Positions 8,853-15,512 of a stretch of DNA of 16,283 bases are shown here, in pieces (positions within the stretch are counted from its first letter, which is position 1; every line of letters starts with the position of its first letter). Under the pieces are notes generated by a model. It saw only the letters and a list, made by a program, of their open reading frames with translations. It made no database searches and was not told the origin of the DNA. Position numbers and translations under genes: made by a program. This DNA is from Clostridiales bacterium (GTDB taxonomy: Bacteria > Bacillota_A > Clostridia > Saccharofermentanales > Saccharofermentanaceae), in assembly GCA_024695545.1 (NCBI GenBank), contig JAILHZ010000172.1, positions 1 through 16,283 of the forward strand, in the 5' to 3' direction.

Positions 8853-9523
8853 GAGTCGATCTCCAGGGAATAGCCGGCATTTCTTGCCGCCTTGATCTTA
8901 ACGTTGGCGCCGATCGAACTAAGCTTTCTTCTGAGGTAGGAGAGGTTCGTCCATACGACGTTGATATCGGCGTCGGAATCAAGTCCCCAGACCTTCTCCA
9001 TAAAGCGGTCGGTTGAGATCAGGGCACCGGGATTCGCCATCAGGTATTCCATCATCTGGTATTCCTTCGCGGCAAGCCTTACCGAACCCTGCGGGCCGCT
9101 GAGCTCAAACGTACTTCTGTTAAGATCGATGTTTCCGAACCGCAGCGTATTGTCCGGAGCGGTCGTGGTGTTTCTGGTGATCGCGCGGAGTCTTGCGAGA
9201 AGCTCGCGGCTCTCGAATGGCTTCGTCAGATAATCATTCGCGCCGAGGTCGAGTCCTTCAACCTTATCGTCGACTTCGGACTTCGCAGTGAGCATCATGA
9301 CCGGGATCGTGATCCCTTTCCCGCGGATCTTCTGAAGCACCGTGAACCCGTCCATCTTCGGCATCATGACGTCCAGTATGGCACAGTCATATTCGCCGCC
9401 GAGAAGATAGTCGAGCGCATCCTGACCGTTGTAGACGGCTTCCACGGAATAGTTGTTTTTCGTAAGGATCGCACACAGCGCGCGCGACATGGATTTCTCA
9501 TCTTCGGCCAGAAGTATACGCAT
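8849..9523 (-). CDS. OmpR/PhoB-family response regulator
   Basis: Product of 224 residues. The receiver domain (1-about 115) has the acidic pair Glu7/Asp8, phospho-acceptor Asp51 in CAILDVMMPKMDG, Thr79 and Lys101 (LTKPF), all the residues needed for phosphorylation. The C-terminal winged-helix DNA-binding domain (about 125-224) shows KEYQMMEYLMANPG, VWTNLSYLRRKL and the closing AARNAGYSLE. AAAAGGAG precedes the ATG at good spacing. The kinase gene overlaps its stop by 4 bp. It is divergent from the polyphosphate polymerase operon across a 172-bp region that holds regularly spaced TTAAG/TTAAA boxes. Control of that operon, and of its own, is an inference from position. Confidence 0.97.
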   Translation of the reverse strand: MRILLAEDEKSMSRALCAILTKNNYSVEAVYNGQDALDYLLGGEYDCAILDVMMPKMDGFTVLQKIRGKGITIPVMMLTAKSEVDDKVEGLDLGANDYLTKPFESRELLARLRAITRNTTTAPDNTLRFGNIDLNRSTFELSGPQGSVRLAAKEYQMMEYLMANPGALISTDRFMEKVWGLDSDADINVVWTNLSYLRRKLSSIGANVKIKAARNAGYSLEIDS

Positions 9524-9560
9524 GATCGGACTCCTTTTCTAATATGAATCACTTTTTAAT

Positions 9561-9590
9561 ATTATAAACCTTTTCGCTTCCGTACGTGAA
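9561..9590 (-). promoter_or_regulatory. Promoter of the two-component system
   Basis: On the minus strand a perfect TATAAT (9561-9566) lies 18 bp after TTCACG (9585-9590; four of six match TTGACA). It sits about 40 bp before the response regulator start, with AAAAGGAG between. This fits a housekeeping sigma-factor promoter for the regulator-kinase operon. Confidence 0.6.
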
Positions 9591-9628
9591 AAGTACTGTG
9601 GCTGCGGGATTTTGGAAGTCTTTCCTGC

Positions 9629-9677
9629 TTTAAGGTTGGCTTAAGTTTAGCATGCTAACCTTAAATCAAGATTAAAG
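9629..9677 (+). promoter_or_regulatory. TTAAG/TTAAA box cluster, candidate response-regulator operator
   Basis: Boxes TTAAG at 9630-9634 and 9641-9645 lie exactly 11 bp apart, and TTAAA at 9661-9665 and 9672-9676 are again 11 bp apart. The sequence also contains an imperfect 12-bp inverted repeat (TTTAAGGTTGGC facing GCTAACCTTAAA). OmpR-family regulators bind direct repeats spaced about one helical turn, so this is a natural operator candidate between the divergent regulator and polymerase genes. No convincing -35/-10 pair for the + strand operon was found; one may be hidden here if it depends on an activator. Confidence 0.4.
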
Positions 9678-9695
9678 CGGAAGGAGGTCACGTAC

Positions 9696-10484
9696 ATGTC
9701 GACGCAGATGGTTTTTGAACGATATGAAAAGAAATACATCCTGGAACCGGCGGAAAGAGAAGCGGTGCTCCGGACAATGGAAGGCCATATGATGATCGAT
9801 CAGTACGGAAAGACCACCATCCGCAATATCTATCTGGACACCGGCGGGTACGATCTGATCCGCACCTCGCTCGAAGGTCCTGAGTATAAAGAGAAGATCC
9901 GGATCCGAAGCTACAGGCAGGTGGGTCCCACAGAGGATGTCTTTGTAGAACTGAAGAAAAAGTACCGGGGGATCGTTTATAAGAGAAGAGTCGAGGTTCC
10001 CATGTTCCAGTCGATAGACTGGCTCTGTGCCGGCGGCGAGATGCCGGATCCCGGTGATGTGGCAGGACAGCCGAACTTCCGTCAGATCGGAAAAGAGATC
10101 GATTACTTCCTCGCCCGATACAGAAAGTCGGAGCTGGCACCGAAGGTGTTCCTAAGTTACGACAGAGAAGCCTACACTCCGGTCAGTGAAGAAGAGAAAC
10201 AGTCAGGACTCCGGATCACGCTGGATACCAATATCCTGGCAAGAGAAGATGACCTGTTCCTGAGCTCCCCGGTGTACGGGACGCCGGTCCTCGACAAGAG
10301 CCTGACGGTCATGGAAGTGAAGGTCAGCAAAGACGGAGCGATCCCGATGTGGCTCGCCCGGTGCTTTTCGGAAAACGGAATCGTGGAGAGTTCTTTTTCC
10401 AAGTACGGAAAATACTATAAGGATGAGATCGCTTCGAGCGGTTCTTCCGATAAAGATCTGAAAGGAGGTTTGCTTTATGCCTGA
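9696..10484 (+). CDS. VTC-domain polyphosphate polymerase-like protein
   Basis: Product of 262 residues that is essentially one VTC domain (tunnel fold of the CYTH-like superfamily). Motifs in order: ERYEKKY (8-14), IYLDT (45-49), KIRIRSY (67-73), VELKKKYRGIVYKRR (84-98), SYDREAY (154-160), RITLD (173-177), VMEVK (205-209) and SKYGKY (235-240). These basic and acidic positions match the phosphate- and metal-binding residues of yeast Vtc4, which makes polyphosphate from ATP. There is no signal peptide or membrane helix, so it should be cytoplasmic and may be held by its partner, the DUF4956 membrane protein, whose start overlaps this gene by 8 bp. A strong AAGGAGGT site precedes the ATG. Polymerase activity is inferred from the family; another nucleotide- or phosphate-dependent role in envelope modification is possible. 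Confidence 0.9.
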   Translation: MSTQMVFERYEKKYILEPAEREAVLRTMEGHMMIDQYGKTTIRNIYLDTGGYDLIRTSLEGPEYKEKIRIRSYRQVGPTEDVFVELKKKYRGIVYKRRVEVPMFQSIDWLCAGGEMPDPGDVAGQPNFRQIGKEIDYFLARYRKSELAPKVFLSYDREAYTPVSEEEKQSGLRITLDTNILAREDDLFLSSPVYGTPVLDKSLTVMEVKVSKDGAIPMWLARCFSENGIVESSFSKYGKYYKDEIASSGSSDKDLKGGLLYA

Positions 10485-11163
10485 CAATATTCTCGACACT
10501 CTGATGGGAAACACCACTGTATCTTATACCGGATTTCTGCTGCCGGTCGCCGCGGCGCTCCTTCTCGGACTTCTATTCGCGATGGCATACATGTACAGAT
10601 CCAGAAGAAGCAGAAGCTTCCTTGCCACCCTTGCGATCCTTCCGTGTGTGGTCTGTGTGGTCATCATGGCAGTCAATGGCAACATCGGCGCAGGCGTCGC
10701 CGTCGCAGGTGCTTTCAGCCTCGTAAGATTCCGTTCGGCGCCCGGCACCGCCAAGGAGATCGTCGCGATCTTTATCGCCATGGCGACGGGCCTTCTCTGC
10801 GGAATGGGATTCCTGATCTACGCTGCGATCTTCGTCCTGATCATGAGCTTCGTGCTCCTGCTCTACAGCATGATCGGCTTCGGCGAGGAGGACAACAGTC
10901 TTCGAAAGAGCCTCCGCATCGCGGTCCCGGAGAATGTGGACTACATGAAGGAGTTCGACGGGGTCTTCGCCGAGTATACGACATCCCACCGTCTCATGGC
11001 CGCCAAGACTGCGGGCATGGGCTCGATCTTCAAACTGTCCTATGACATTACCTTGAAGGAAGCTTCTTCTGAAAAAGCACTGATCGACGCGCTTCGGTGC
11101 AGGAACGGCAATCTGGAGATCCAGCTGTCGGTGATCATGCCGAGAGAGAATGAGGAACTTTGA
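10477..11163 (+). CDS. DUF4956 family membrane protein
   Basis: Product of 228 residues. Hydrophobic segments lie at about 18-40, 48-66, 93-112 and 114-134, with a re-entrant or extra helix possible at 68-84. The family hallmark GAGVAVAGAFSLVRFRS (71-87) is present, followed by a soluble C-terminal domain (about 140-228). The gene starts inside the VTC gene (ATGCCTGA, 8 bp overlap), with AAAGGAGG before it, so the two are probably translated together. In many Clostridia DUF4956 genes adjoin VTC genes. A membrane partner or export path for the polymerase product, loosely like the membrane subunits of the yeast VTC complex, is an inference and not an established role. Confidence 0.9.
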   Translation: MPDNILDTLMGNTTVSYTGFLLPVAAALLLGLLFAMAYMYRSRRSRSFLATLAILPCVVCVVIMAVNGNIGAGVAVAGAFSLVRFRSAPGTAKEIVAIFIAMATGLLCGMGFLIYAAIFVLIMSFVLLLYSMIGFGEEDNSLRKSLRIAVPENVDYMKEFDGVFAEYTTSHRLMAAKTAGMGSIFKLSYDITLKEASSEKALIDALRCRNGNLEIQLSVIMPRENEEL

Positions 11164-11199
11164 ATGAATTATTGAAAGGAATTTTGAAAGGAGAAAGAA

Positions 11200-12612
11200 A
11201 TGAAAAGAGAAGTATACATGAATAGAAATAAGATCCTGGCACTGGCGGTAAGTGCGACACTTCTCGCAGGAGGATCCCTCGCCCTGGCATCGTGCAAGAG
11301 CAAGTCTTCCTCAACTGAAAGCTCCGCGGAGAATAACCAGGGAACAGACGGTCAGACGACACCGGACGGAACCGCAGCAAACGTCTCTTCCGGGAACGGA
11401 TCTTCTGGATCCGTAGAGCTGCTGAAACTGACGGATAAGGACCAGGATACATCTTACAATGAGGCGGAGTCGGAGAAGATCGAGCTTGCCGACAACTGCG
11501 GGAAGATCAACATTACAAAAGAAGGTACGTATATCGTGACCGGTTCGACGAATAACGGCATGATCATCATCAATGTCGGATCGGAGGAAGATGTACATCT
11601 TATCCTTCGCGACTGTACGATCAACAGTGAAACGTCCGCAGCGATCTACGTAATCTCTGCCGACGAGGTCTACATCACACTCGAAGGAGAAAACAAACTG
11701 AGCAACGGCGGTGCTTTTACCGCGATCGACAGCAACGATATCGACAGCGTCATTTATAGCAAAGATGATCTGACCATTAACGGATCCGGAAGTGTCACGA
11801 TCGATTCGCCTGCAGGACACGGCATTGTGTGCAAGGATGATCTGGTCATGACCGGAGGCACCTACGTGATCAATGCGAAGGAAGACGGCATCAACACGAA
11901 CGATTCCGCACTGTTTACGGCCGGTACATATACCATCGCCTGTAAGGACGATGCGATCCATACAGACGGCATGCTCGAGTTCGAGGGCGGCACCTTCACA
12001 ATCGACGGAGCCGAGGGTCTCGAGGGTACCTACGTTATGATCAACGACGGAGACTTTACGATCAACGCAAGTGATGATGGAATCAACGCAGGACAGAAGT
12101 CAGATGCGTACTATCCGACTGTGGAGATCAACGGCGGCAACGTGAAGATCACGATGGCGCAGGGCGATACAGACGGCATCGATGCCAACGGCAACCTCTA
12201 TATCAACGGCGGAACGGTCGAAGTCAGCGCACAGTTCCCGTTCGACTACGATAACGAAGGCAAGCTTAACGGCGGCAAGGTTATCGTGAACGGCGAAGAA
12301 GTGACCGAGCTTACCAATCAGGATTTCGGACAGATGGGCGGCTTTAACGGACGCGACGGCAAGAACTTTCAGAACGGAGATTCTGACGGACAGTTTCCGG
12401 AGGGGATGACCCCTCCGGACGGCTCCATGCCGGATGGCATGACTCCTCCGGATGGTATGTCAATGCCCGATGGAATGACGATTCCTGACGGTATGGATCC
12501 CGAGGACTTTAAGAATGGCCAGATGCCTGATTTTAAGAACGGACAGCGTCCTGACTTTAAGGGCGGGCAGAAGCCCGGAGAGACGGCTTCGTCAGAGAGT
12601 GAATCTGCTTAA
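11200..12612 (+). CDS. Cthe_2159-type beta-helix carbohydrate-binding lipoprotein
   Basis: Product of 470 residues. The signal peptide ends in L-A-S-C (Cys32), then comes a Ser/Thr/Gly-rich linker (about 33-75). Residues about 76-370 are stacked short strands with repeated turns such as KEDGINTND, KDDAIHTDG, SDDGINAG and DTDGIDANG, the parallel beta-helix pattern of the Cthe_2159 (DUF4353) family, whose founder binds acidic polysaccharide or cellulose and calcium. Residues about 400-458 are low complexity (see the repeat entry). The start at 11200 follows AAAGGAG; the in-frame ATG at 11218 has a weaker site. The gene lies 36 bp after the DUF4956 gene and is probably in the same operon. It should be displayed on the cell surface and may bind wall or host polysaccharide. 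Ligand not known. Confidence 0.88.
   Translation: MKREVYMNRNKILALAVSATLLAGGSLALASCKSKSSSTESSAENNQGTDGQTTPDGTAANVSSGNGSSGSVELLKLTDKDQDTSYNEAESEKIELADNCGKINITKEGTYIVTGSTNNGMIIINVGSEEDVHLILRDCTINSETSAAIYVISADEVYITLEGENKLSNGGAFTAIDSNDIDSVIYSKDDLTINGSGSVTIDSPAGHGIVCKDDLVMTGGTYVINAKEDGINTNDSALFTAGTYTIACKDDAIHTDGMLEFEGGTFTIDGAEGLEGTYVMINDGDFTINASDDGINAGQKSDAYYPTVEINGGNVKITMAQGDTDGIDANGNLYINGGTVEVSAQFPFDYDNEGKLNGGKVIVNGEEVTELTNQDFGQMGGFNGRDGKNFQNGDSDGQFPEGMTPPDGSMPDGMTPPDGMSMPDGMTIPDGMDPEDFKNGQMPDFKNGQRPDFKGGQKPGETASSESESA
12397..12573 (+). repeat. Coding repeats of the lipoprotein tail (PDGM and DFKNGQ units)
   Basis: Residues about 400-433 of the beta-helix lipoprotein repeat P-P/M-P-D-G-M units (for example MTPPDGSMPDGMTPPDGM), and residues 436-458 repeat P-D-F-K-N-G-Q three times (DFKNGQ, DFKNGQ, DFKGGQ). 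The DNA repeats too, around CCGGATGGCATGAC-like blocks. The tail is probably unfolded, acidic at first and then mixed in charge, and could vary in unit number between strains. Confidence 0.75.
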
Positions 12613-12632
12613 GTGCGAAAACAGTGCTTTCC

Positions 12633-12641
12633 TGTTATAAT
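12633..12641 (+). promoter_or_regulatory. Extended -10 promoter of the NADAR gene
   Basis: TGTTATAAT at 12633-12641 is a perfect TGnTATAAT extended -10 element, 38 bp before the NADAR start. No good -35 lies upstream, which extended -10 promoters do not strictly need. No terminator is visible between the lipoprotein stop and this site, so read-through from the upstream operon is also possible. Confidence 0.5.
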
Positions 12642-12678
12642 AAGGCTGTAATTATCCGAGTGCGAAGGAGGTTCGGCC

Positions 12679-13518
12679 ATGAAGAATGAGATCATCGGTT
12701 TCCATAGAGAGTATGAGGAAAACGGCTGCTTCTGCAACTGGTATCCGGCGGAGTTCGATTATGCCGGACGCCATTATTTACACTCGGAACAGTTTATGAT
12801 GTACCAGAAGGTCATGATGTTCGGCCAGATGGCGCTAGGCGATGAGATCATGCATACCGCCGACCCGGAACAGTGCAAGATCCTCGGAAGAGAATTCTTC
12901 GACGGATTCGATGCGGCACTCTGGAAGAAGACCCGTTTCGTGGTCGTTAAGCGCGGTATCCGCGCCAAGTTCTCCCAGAATCCCCAGATGATGGACACGC
13001 TCCTTGCGACCGGAAATGCGATCCTGGCAGAGTGTTCTCCGCGTGATAAGGACTGGGGAATCCTGCTTTCGACATCTGATCCGGAAGTGCAGGACATCAC
13101 CAAGTGGCGCGGCGAGAATCTGCTCGGACAGGTCCTGATGGAAGTCCGTGAGGAGCTCCGTGAAGAGCTTCGCGTGACCGGAAACGGTGAGACCATGCCT
13201 TATGTGGATGCAGTAGATCTGGAACCTGTTCCCGAGTGGGAACTGACTGCCGGTGAACTCATACGTATCCCGCAGTTCAAACAGACAGTGCTCGCTTACA
13301 GTGATACGATCGGCTGTGTTGTCGGATCGGAAGAGAGCCGTCAGGCATTCTTCTTCGAGAGATCTCTTGCGGACTGGGAAGCCCTGTTCAAGGGCGGTTC
13401 CGCACTGGCGAAGGATCTTCCGCTTACAGGTTTTTATGAGTTGAAGCAGGATGTCTATGACATCGCGGCAAGACTCGACAATGCCGTGACCGGCTATTTG
13501 GATGAGGATGAAGACTGA
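12679..13518 (+). CDS. NADAR family protein (YbiA-like N-glycosidase) with C-terminal extension
   Basis: Product of 279 residues. Residues 1-about 162 form a NADAR (DUF1768) domain: NWYPAEF (20-26), SEQFMMYQKVMMFG (36-49), DPEQCKILGR (62-71), AKFSQNP (96-102), LLATG (108-112), ECSPRDKDWGI (118-128) and WRGENLLGQVLMEVR (143-157). Family members include YbiA, which cleaves riboflavin-pathway intermediates, and proteins shown to remove ADP-ribose from guanine bases. Which substrate applies here is not shown. The remaining about 115 residues are not part of the usual single-domain form (about 150-180 residues) and match nothing I recognise. GGAGG lies 7 nt before the ATG. The gene overlaps the convergent binding-protein gene by 25 bp. 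No DarT-like toxin gene lies beside it. It should be cytoplasmic. Confidence 0.88.
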   Translation: MKNEIIGFHREYEENGCFCNWYPAEFDYAGRHYLHSEQFMMYQKVMMFGQMALGDEIMHTADPEQCKILGREFFDGFDAALWKKTRFVVVKRGIRAKFSQNPQMMDTLLATGNAILAECSPRDKDWGILLSTSDPEVQDITKWRGENLLGQVLMEVREELREELRVTGNGETMPYVDAVDLEPVPEWELTAGELIRIPQFKQTVLAYSDTIGCVVGSEESRQAFFFERSLADWEALFKGGSALAKDLPLTGFYELKQDVYDIAARLDNAVTGYLDEDED

Positions 13519-15269
13519 TTCCTCTTCTTCTTGTTATCCTTAACATAGACGATCGTTACGACGGTAGCGCAGACTGCTGCGAAAGCGATGACAGAAATCA
13601 CAGCCGGGATGATCGCTTTCTTGCCGGGATCTTCAGGTTCTGTGACCTTCTTTTTCGTGCTTTTTTTCTTCTTCGCTTTCGAAGTGGTTGTAGAGGGATC
13701 ATCCGGGTCTGTCACGTCCGTATCATCCGTCGGAGCCGGTGTGACGGTGGGCGTGGGTGTCGCCGGTGGCTGCGTGGGTACCGGAGTCGGAGTTACAGTC
13801 GAAGGAAGTGCGTCCGGTGCGGTGAGTACCGGATCCGGGACAACGAATTGTGATTTTACATCGATTCCGCCATAAGATGCAATATTGTCCTGGAACTCGG
13901 CGAATGCTTCTTCTCTGGATAGTTTTCCACTTACATACCGATCCACGGAAGAGAGGAAATCAGCGTCGATACTGTTGTAGTCGCGAGGAATCATATATGA
14001 CCCGGGGGCCAAAGAACCGGCCTTTTTGATGTAGGGGTAAGGATCCTGTCCGGCGAGCATATCAGAAGATCCGTCGGCTTTTTCCAGAACATTTCCTGAA
14101 ACAACGGCTTCCTTAGTACCATCGGTGGTGTAAAGCCCTGAAGCGTATCCGAACTGGTAACCGGTGTCAGAGGTATCGAGCGTGATCCATTCGACAAATC
14201 TGGAGATGAACTCTTTCTTGGAAGAATTTTCCACGCCTTTCTTTGCCGCGGATACACAGTAGCCGCCCCAGGAGAAAGAAACGGGCGCCAGGCATGCGCC
14301 CCAGTCTCCATAGGTATAAGTTCCGGATGCATTCTGGGGGGCGATCACATAATAGAGGAACCAGGTAGGTCCTAAAAAGGAGAAGACCTCTCTCGGCTCT
14401 TTCGTGATATCGTTTAATCCCGTGCCGTTCATATCCGCATACCAGGCATAAGACCATACGGATTTGTGGTTAGAATAGTCGTTATCTTCGATGATCTTTG
14501 CAAGATCCATGAAAGTGGCTCGCTCAGGATCCAGCCGGAGCGTGTCATCCACCACCCAGGGTGTCTCTGAACCATATACGCTCGCGTTCCATAAGTCACC
14601 GGTCGAAGAGACCATGGCATAGCCTTTGCTCTTCATCTTTTCGCATGCTTCGAGGAACTTATCCCATTTTCCTGTTCCGCCGCCGATCTCATCCATGACG
14701 GAATCTGGATCGTCTGTTCCGAATACCTCTTTTGCGATCGAGCGCCTGTAGTAGAAAAGGCTCAAGGTACTCTGGTAGCTGAGTGCTTTTATATGAGAGG
14801 ATTTGTCCGTGCCCATCTCCACCGAATATCTGGCGAGCTCGGCCTTCTTGATCTTCGAATCCAGATTGTCGATAAAATCAGAGTAATCGGCGGCATAATC
14901 TGCATATTTCCCGTTGATGAAATCATACGCGTAACCTGATTCGGAGATATAAAGATCCGGTTTCTTATCCTTGCTGTCGAGCATGGAGCAGAGGGTGTCA
15001 TAGGTATTGCCGGATGGGTCGGCCATCCTATAGGAAATAACCTTGTATTTCGAATTCAGATCCGGGTTCTTGACGAAAAAATCCTGGAGCATAGGGCTGA
15101 ATTCTCCGGAAGGAGAATAGGCGATGATCTCTATGCTGCCGTTCCCGTATTCCGCAGATGTAACATCGGTGGGATCCACTCTGTCCGTAGGTTCAGCTGA
15201 TCCGGTACCGGCAAATGTGTTCAGGATAAACATAAAAGATGCCAGTGAAGCAAGCAGACGTTTCTTCAT
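13494..15269 (-). CDS. Extracellular solute-binding protein with C-terminal membrane anchor
   Basis: Product of 591 residues from the ATG at 15269, preceded by GGGGAGG at 7-nt spacing; an upstream in-frame ATG at 15323 lies outside the likely transcript and lacks such a site. The signal peptide (MKKRLLASLASFMFILNTFA) has no lipobox Cys, and cleavage after GSA (residue 25) is likely. Residues about 45-480 form a solute-binding domain (KPDLYISESGYAYDF, LSYQSTLSLFYYRR, WGGYCVSAAKKG). A Pro/Thr-rich then Lys-rich spacer (about 491-551) leads to a membrane helix (about 552-576) and a basic, Ser-rich tail. There is no LPXTG sortase motif, so anchoring by the helix is likely. The substrate is unknown and no permease gene adjoins. 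The last eight codons and the stop are read on the other strand as the end of the NADAR gene. Confidence 0.88.
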   Translation of the reverse strand: MKKRLLASLASFMFILNTFAGTGSAEPTDRVDPTDVTSAEYGNGSIEIIAYSPSGEFSPMLQDFFVKNPDLNSKYKVISYRMADPSGNTYDTLCSMLDSKDKKPDLYISESGYAYDFINGKYADYAADYSDFIDNLDSKIKKAELARYSVEMGTDKSSHIKALSYQSTLSLFYYRRSIAKEVFGTDDPDSVMDEIGGGTGKWDKFLEACEKMKSKGYAMVSSTGDLWNASVYGSETPWVVDDTLRLDPERATFMDLAKIIEDNDYSNHKSVWSYAWYADMNGTGLNDITKEPREVFSFLGPTWFLYYVIAPQNASGTYTYGDWGACLAPVSFSWGGYCVSAAKKGVENSSKKEFISRFVEWITLDTSDTGYQFGYASGLYTTDGTKEAVVSGNVLEKADGSSDMLAGQDPYPYIKKAGSLAPGSYMIPRDYNSIDADFLSSVDRYVSGKLSREEAFAEFQDNIASYGGIDVKSQFVVPDPVLTAPDALPSTVTPTPVPTQPPATPTPTVTPAPTDDTDVTDPDDPSTTTSKAKKKKSTKKKVTEPEDPGKKAIIPAVISVIAFAAVCATVVTIVYVKDNKKKRNQSSSSSK

Positions 15270-15302
15270 TAAACCACCTCCCCAAATTGCACAACCCCCT
15301 AT

Positions 15303-15331
15303 ATTATAGTGCTTTTCGGACAAAATGACGA
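15303..15331 (-). promoter_or_regulatory. Promoter of the anchored solute-binding protein gene
   Basis: On the minus strand TATAAT (15303-15308) lies 17 bp after TCGTCA (15326-15331; four of six match TTGACA). Transcription would start near 15296, a few bases before the GGGGAGG site. Copies of TTGTGCA lie on both sides, at 15288-15294 and 15341-15347. Confidence 0.6.
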
Positions 15332-15377
15332 ATCAAAATGTGCACAATTCCGAGCGGGAAAATCTGTGCAGATTGAA

Positions 15378-15404
15378 TTAGCACTCTCGTCTTGACAGTG
15401 CTAA
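15378..15404. promoter_or_regulatory. CIRCE element (HrcA operator)
   Basis: TTAGCACTC (15378-15386), nine bases, then CAGTGCTAA (15396-15404). The consensus is TTAGCACTC-N9-GAGTGCTAA, so only one base differs. The match continues outward as AATTAGCACT facing AGTGCTAATT. HrcA repressor binds CIRCE and is released on heat stress. The right arm overlaps the -35 hexamer of the hsp20 promoter, the usual geometry for repression. Confidence 0.95.
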
Positions 15405-15419
15405 TTCCGGGACTATAAT
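15392..15419 (+). promoter_or_regulatory. hsp20 promoter
   Basis: Perfect TTGACA (15392-15397) and perfect TATAAT (15414-15419) with a 16-bp spacer. Transcription should start near 15426, which gives a leader of about 78 nt. The -35 lies inside the CIRCE element, so HrcA should block RNA polymerase. Confidence 0.9.
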
Positions 15420-15430
15420 AGGAGTCGAAC

Positions 15431-15512
15431 AAAGGAACGAAGATCCTTTAGGAATAAGACCTCCGCCCCCAAGTCCGATAACATGATAAAGGAGGAATGA
15501 TGTATGTTATCG
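15431..15512 (+). promoter_or_regulatory. Structured hsp20 leader, candidate RNA thermometer
   Basis: Three pairings are visible. AAAGGA (15431-15436) pairs TCCTTT (15444-15449). CCTCC (15460-15464) pairs the Shine-Dalgarno GGAGG (15491-15495). CGATAACAT (15476-15484) pairs perfectly with ATGTTATCG (15504-15512), which is the start codon and the next two codons. The last two interleave as an H-type pseudoknot, so both could form together or compete. Hiding start signals in a melting stem is a known way to control small heat-shock genes. This sequence is not one of the named ROSE or fourU forms that I can recognise. Confidence 0.45.

Noticed and set aside
12679..13518. NADAR gene as the antitoxin of a DarT-type toxin pair
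   Set aside because: No DarT-like or other toxin gene adjoins. The neighbours are a lipoprotein and a binding protein, so there is no support for a toxin-antitoxin pair here.
13590..13780. Sortase anchor in the minus-strand binding protein
   Set aside because: The spacer and helix look like a wall-anchor tail, but no LPXTG-like motif precedes the helix.
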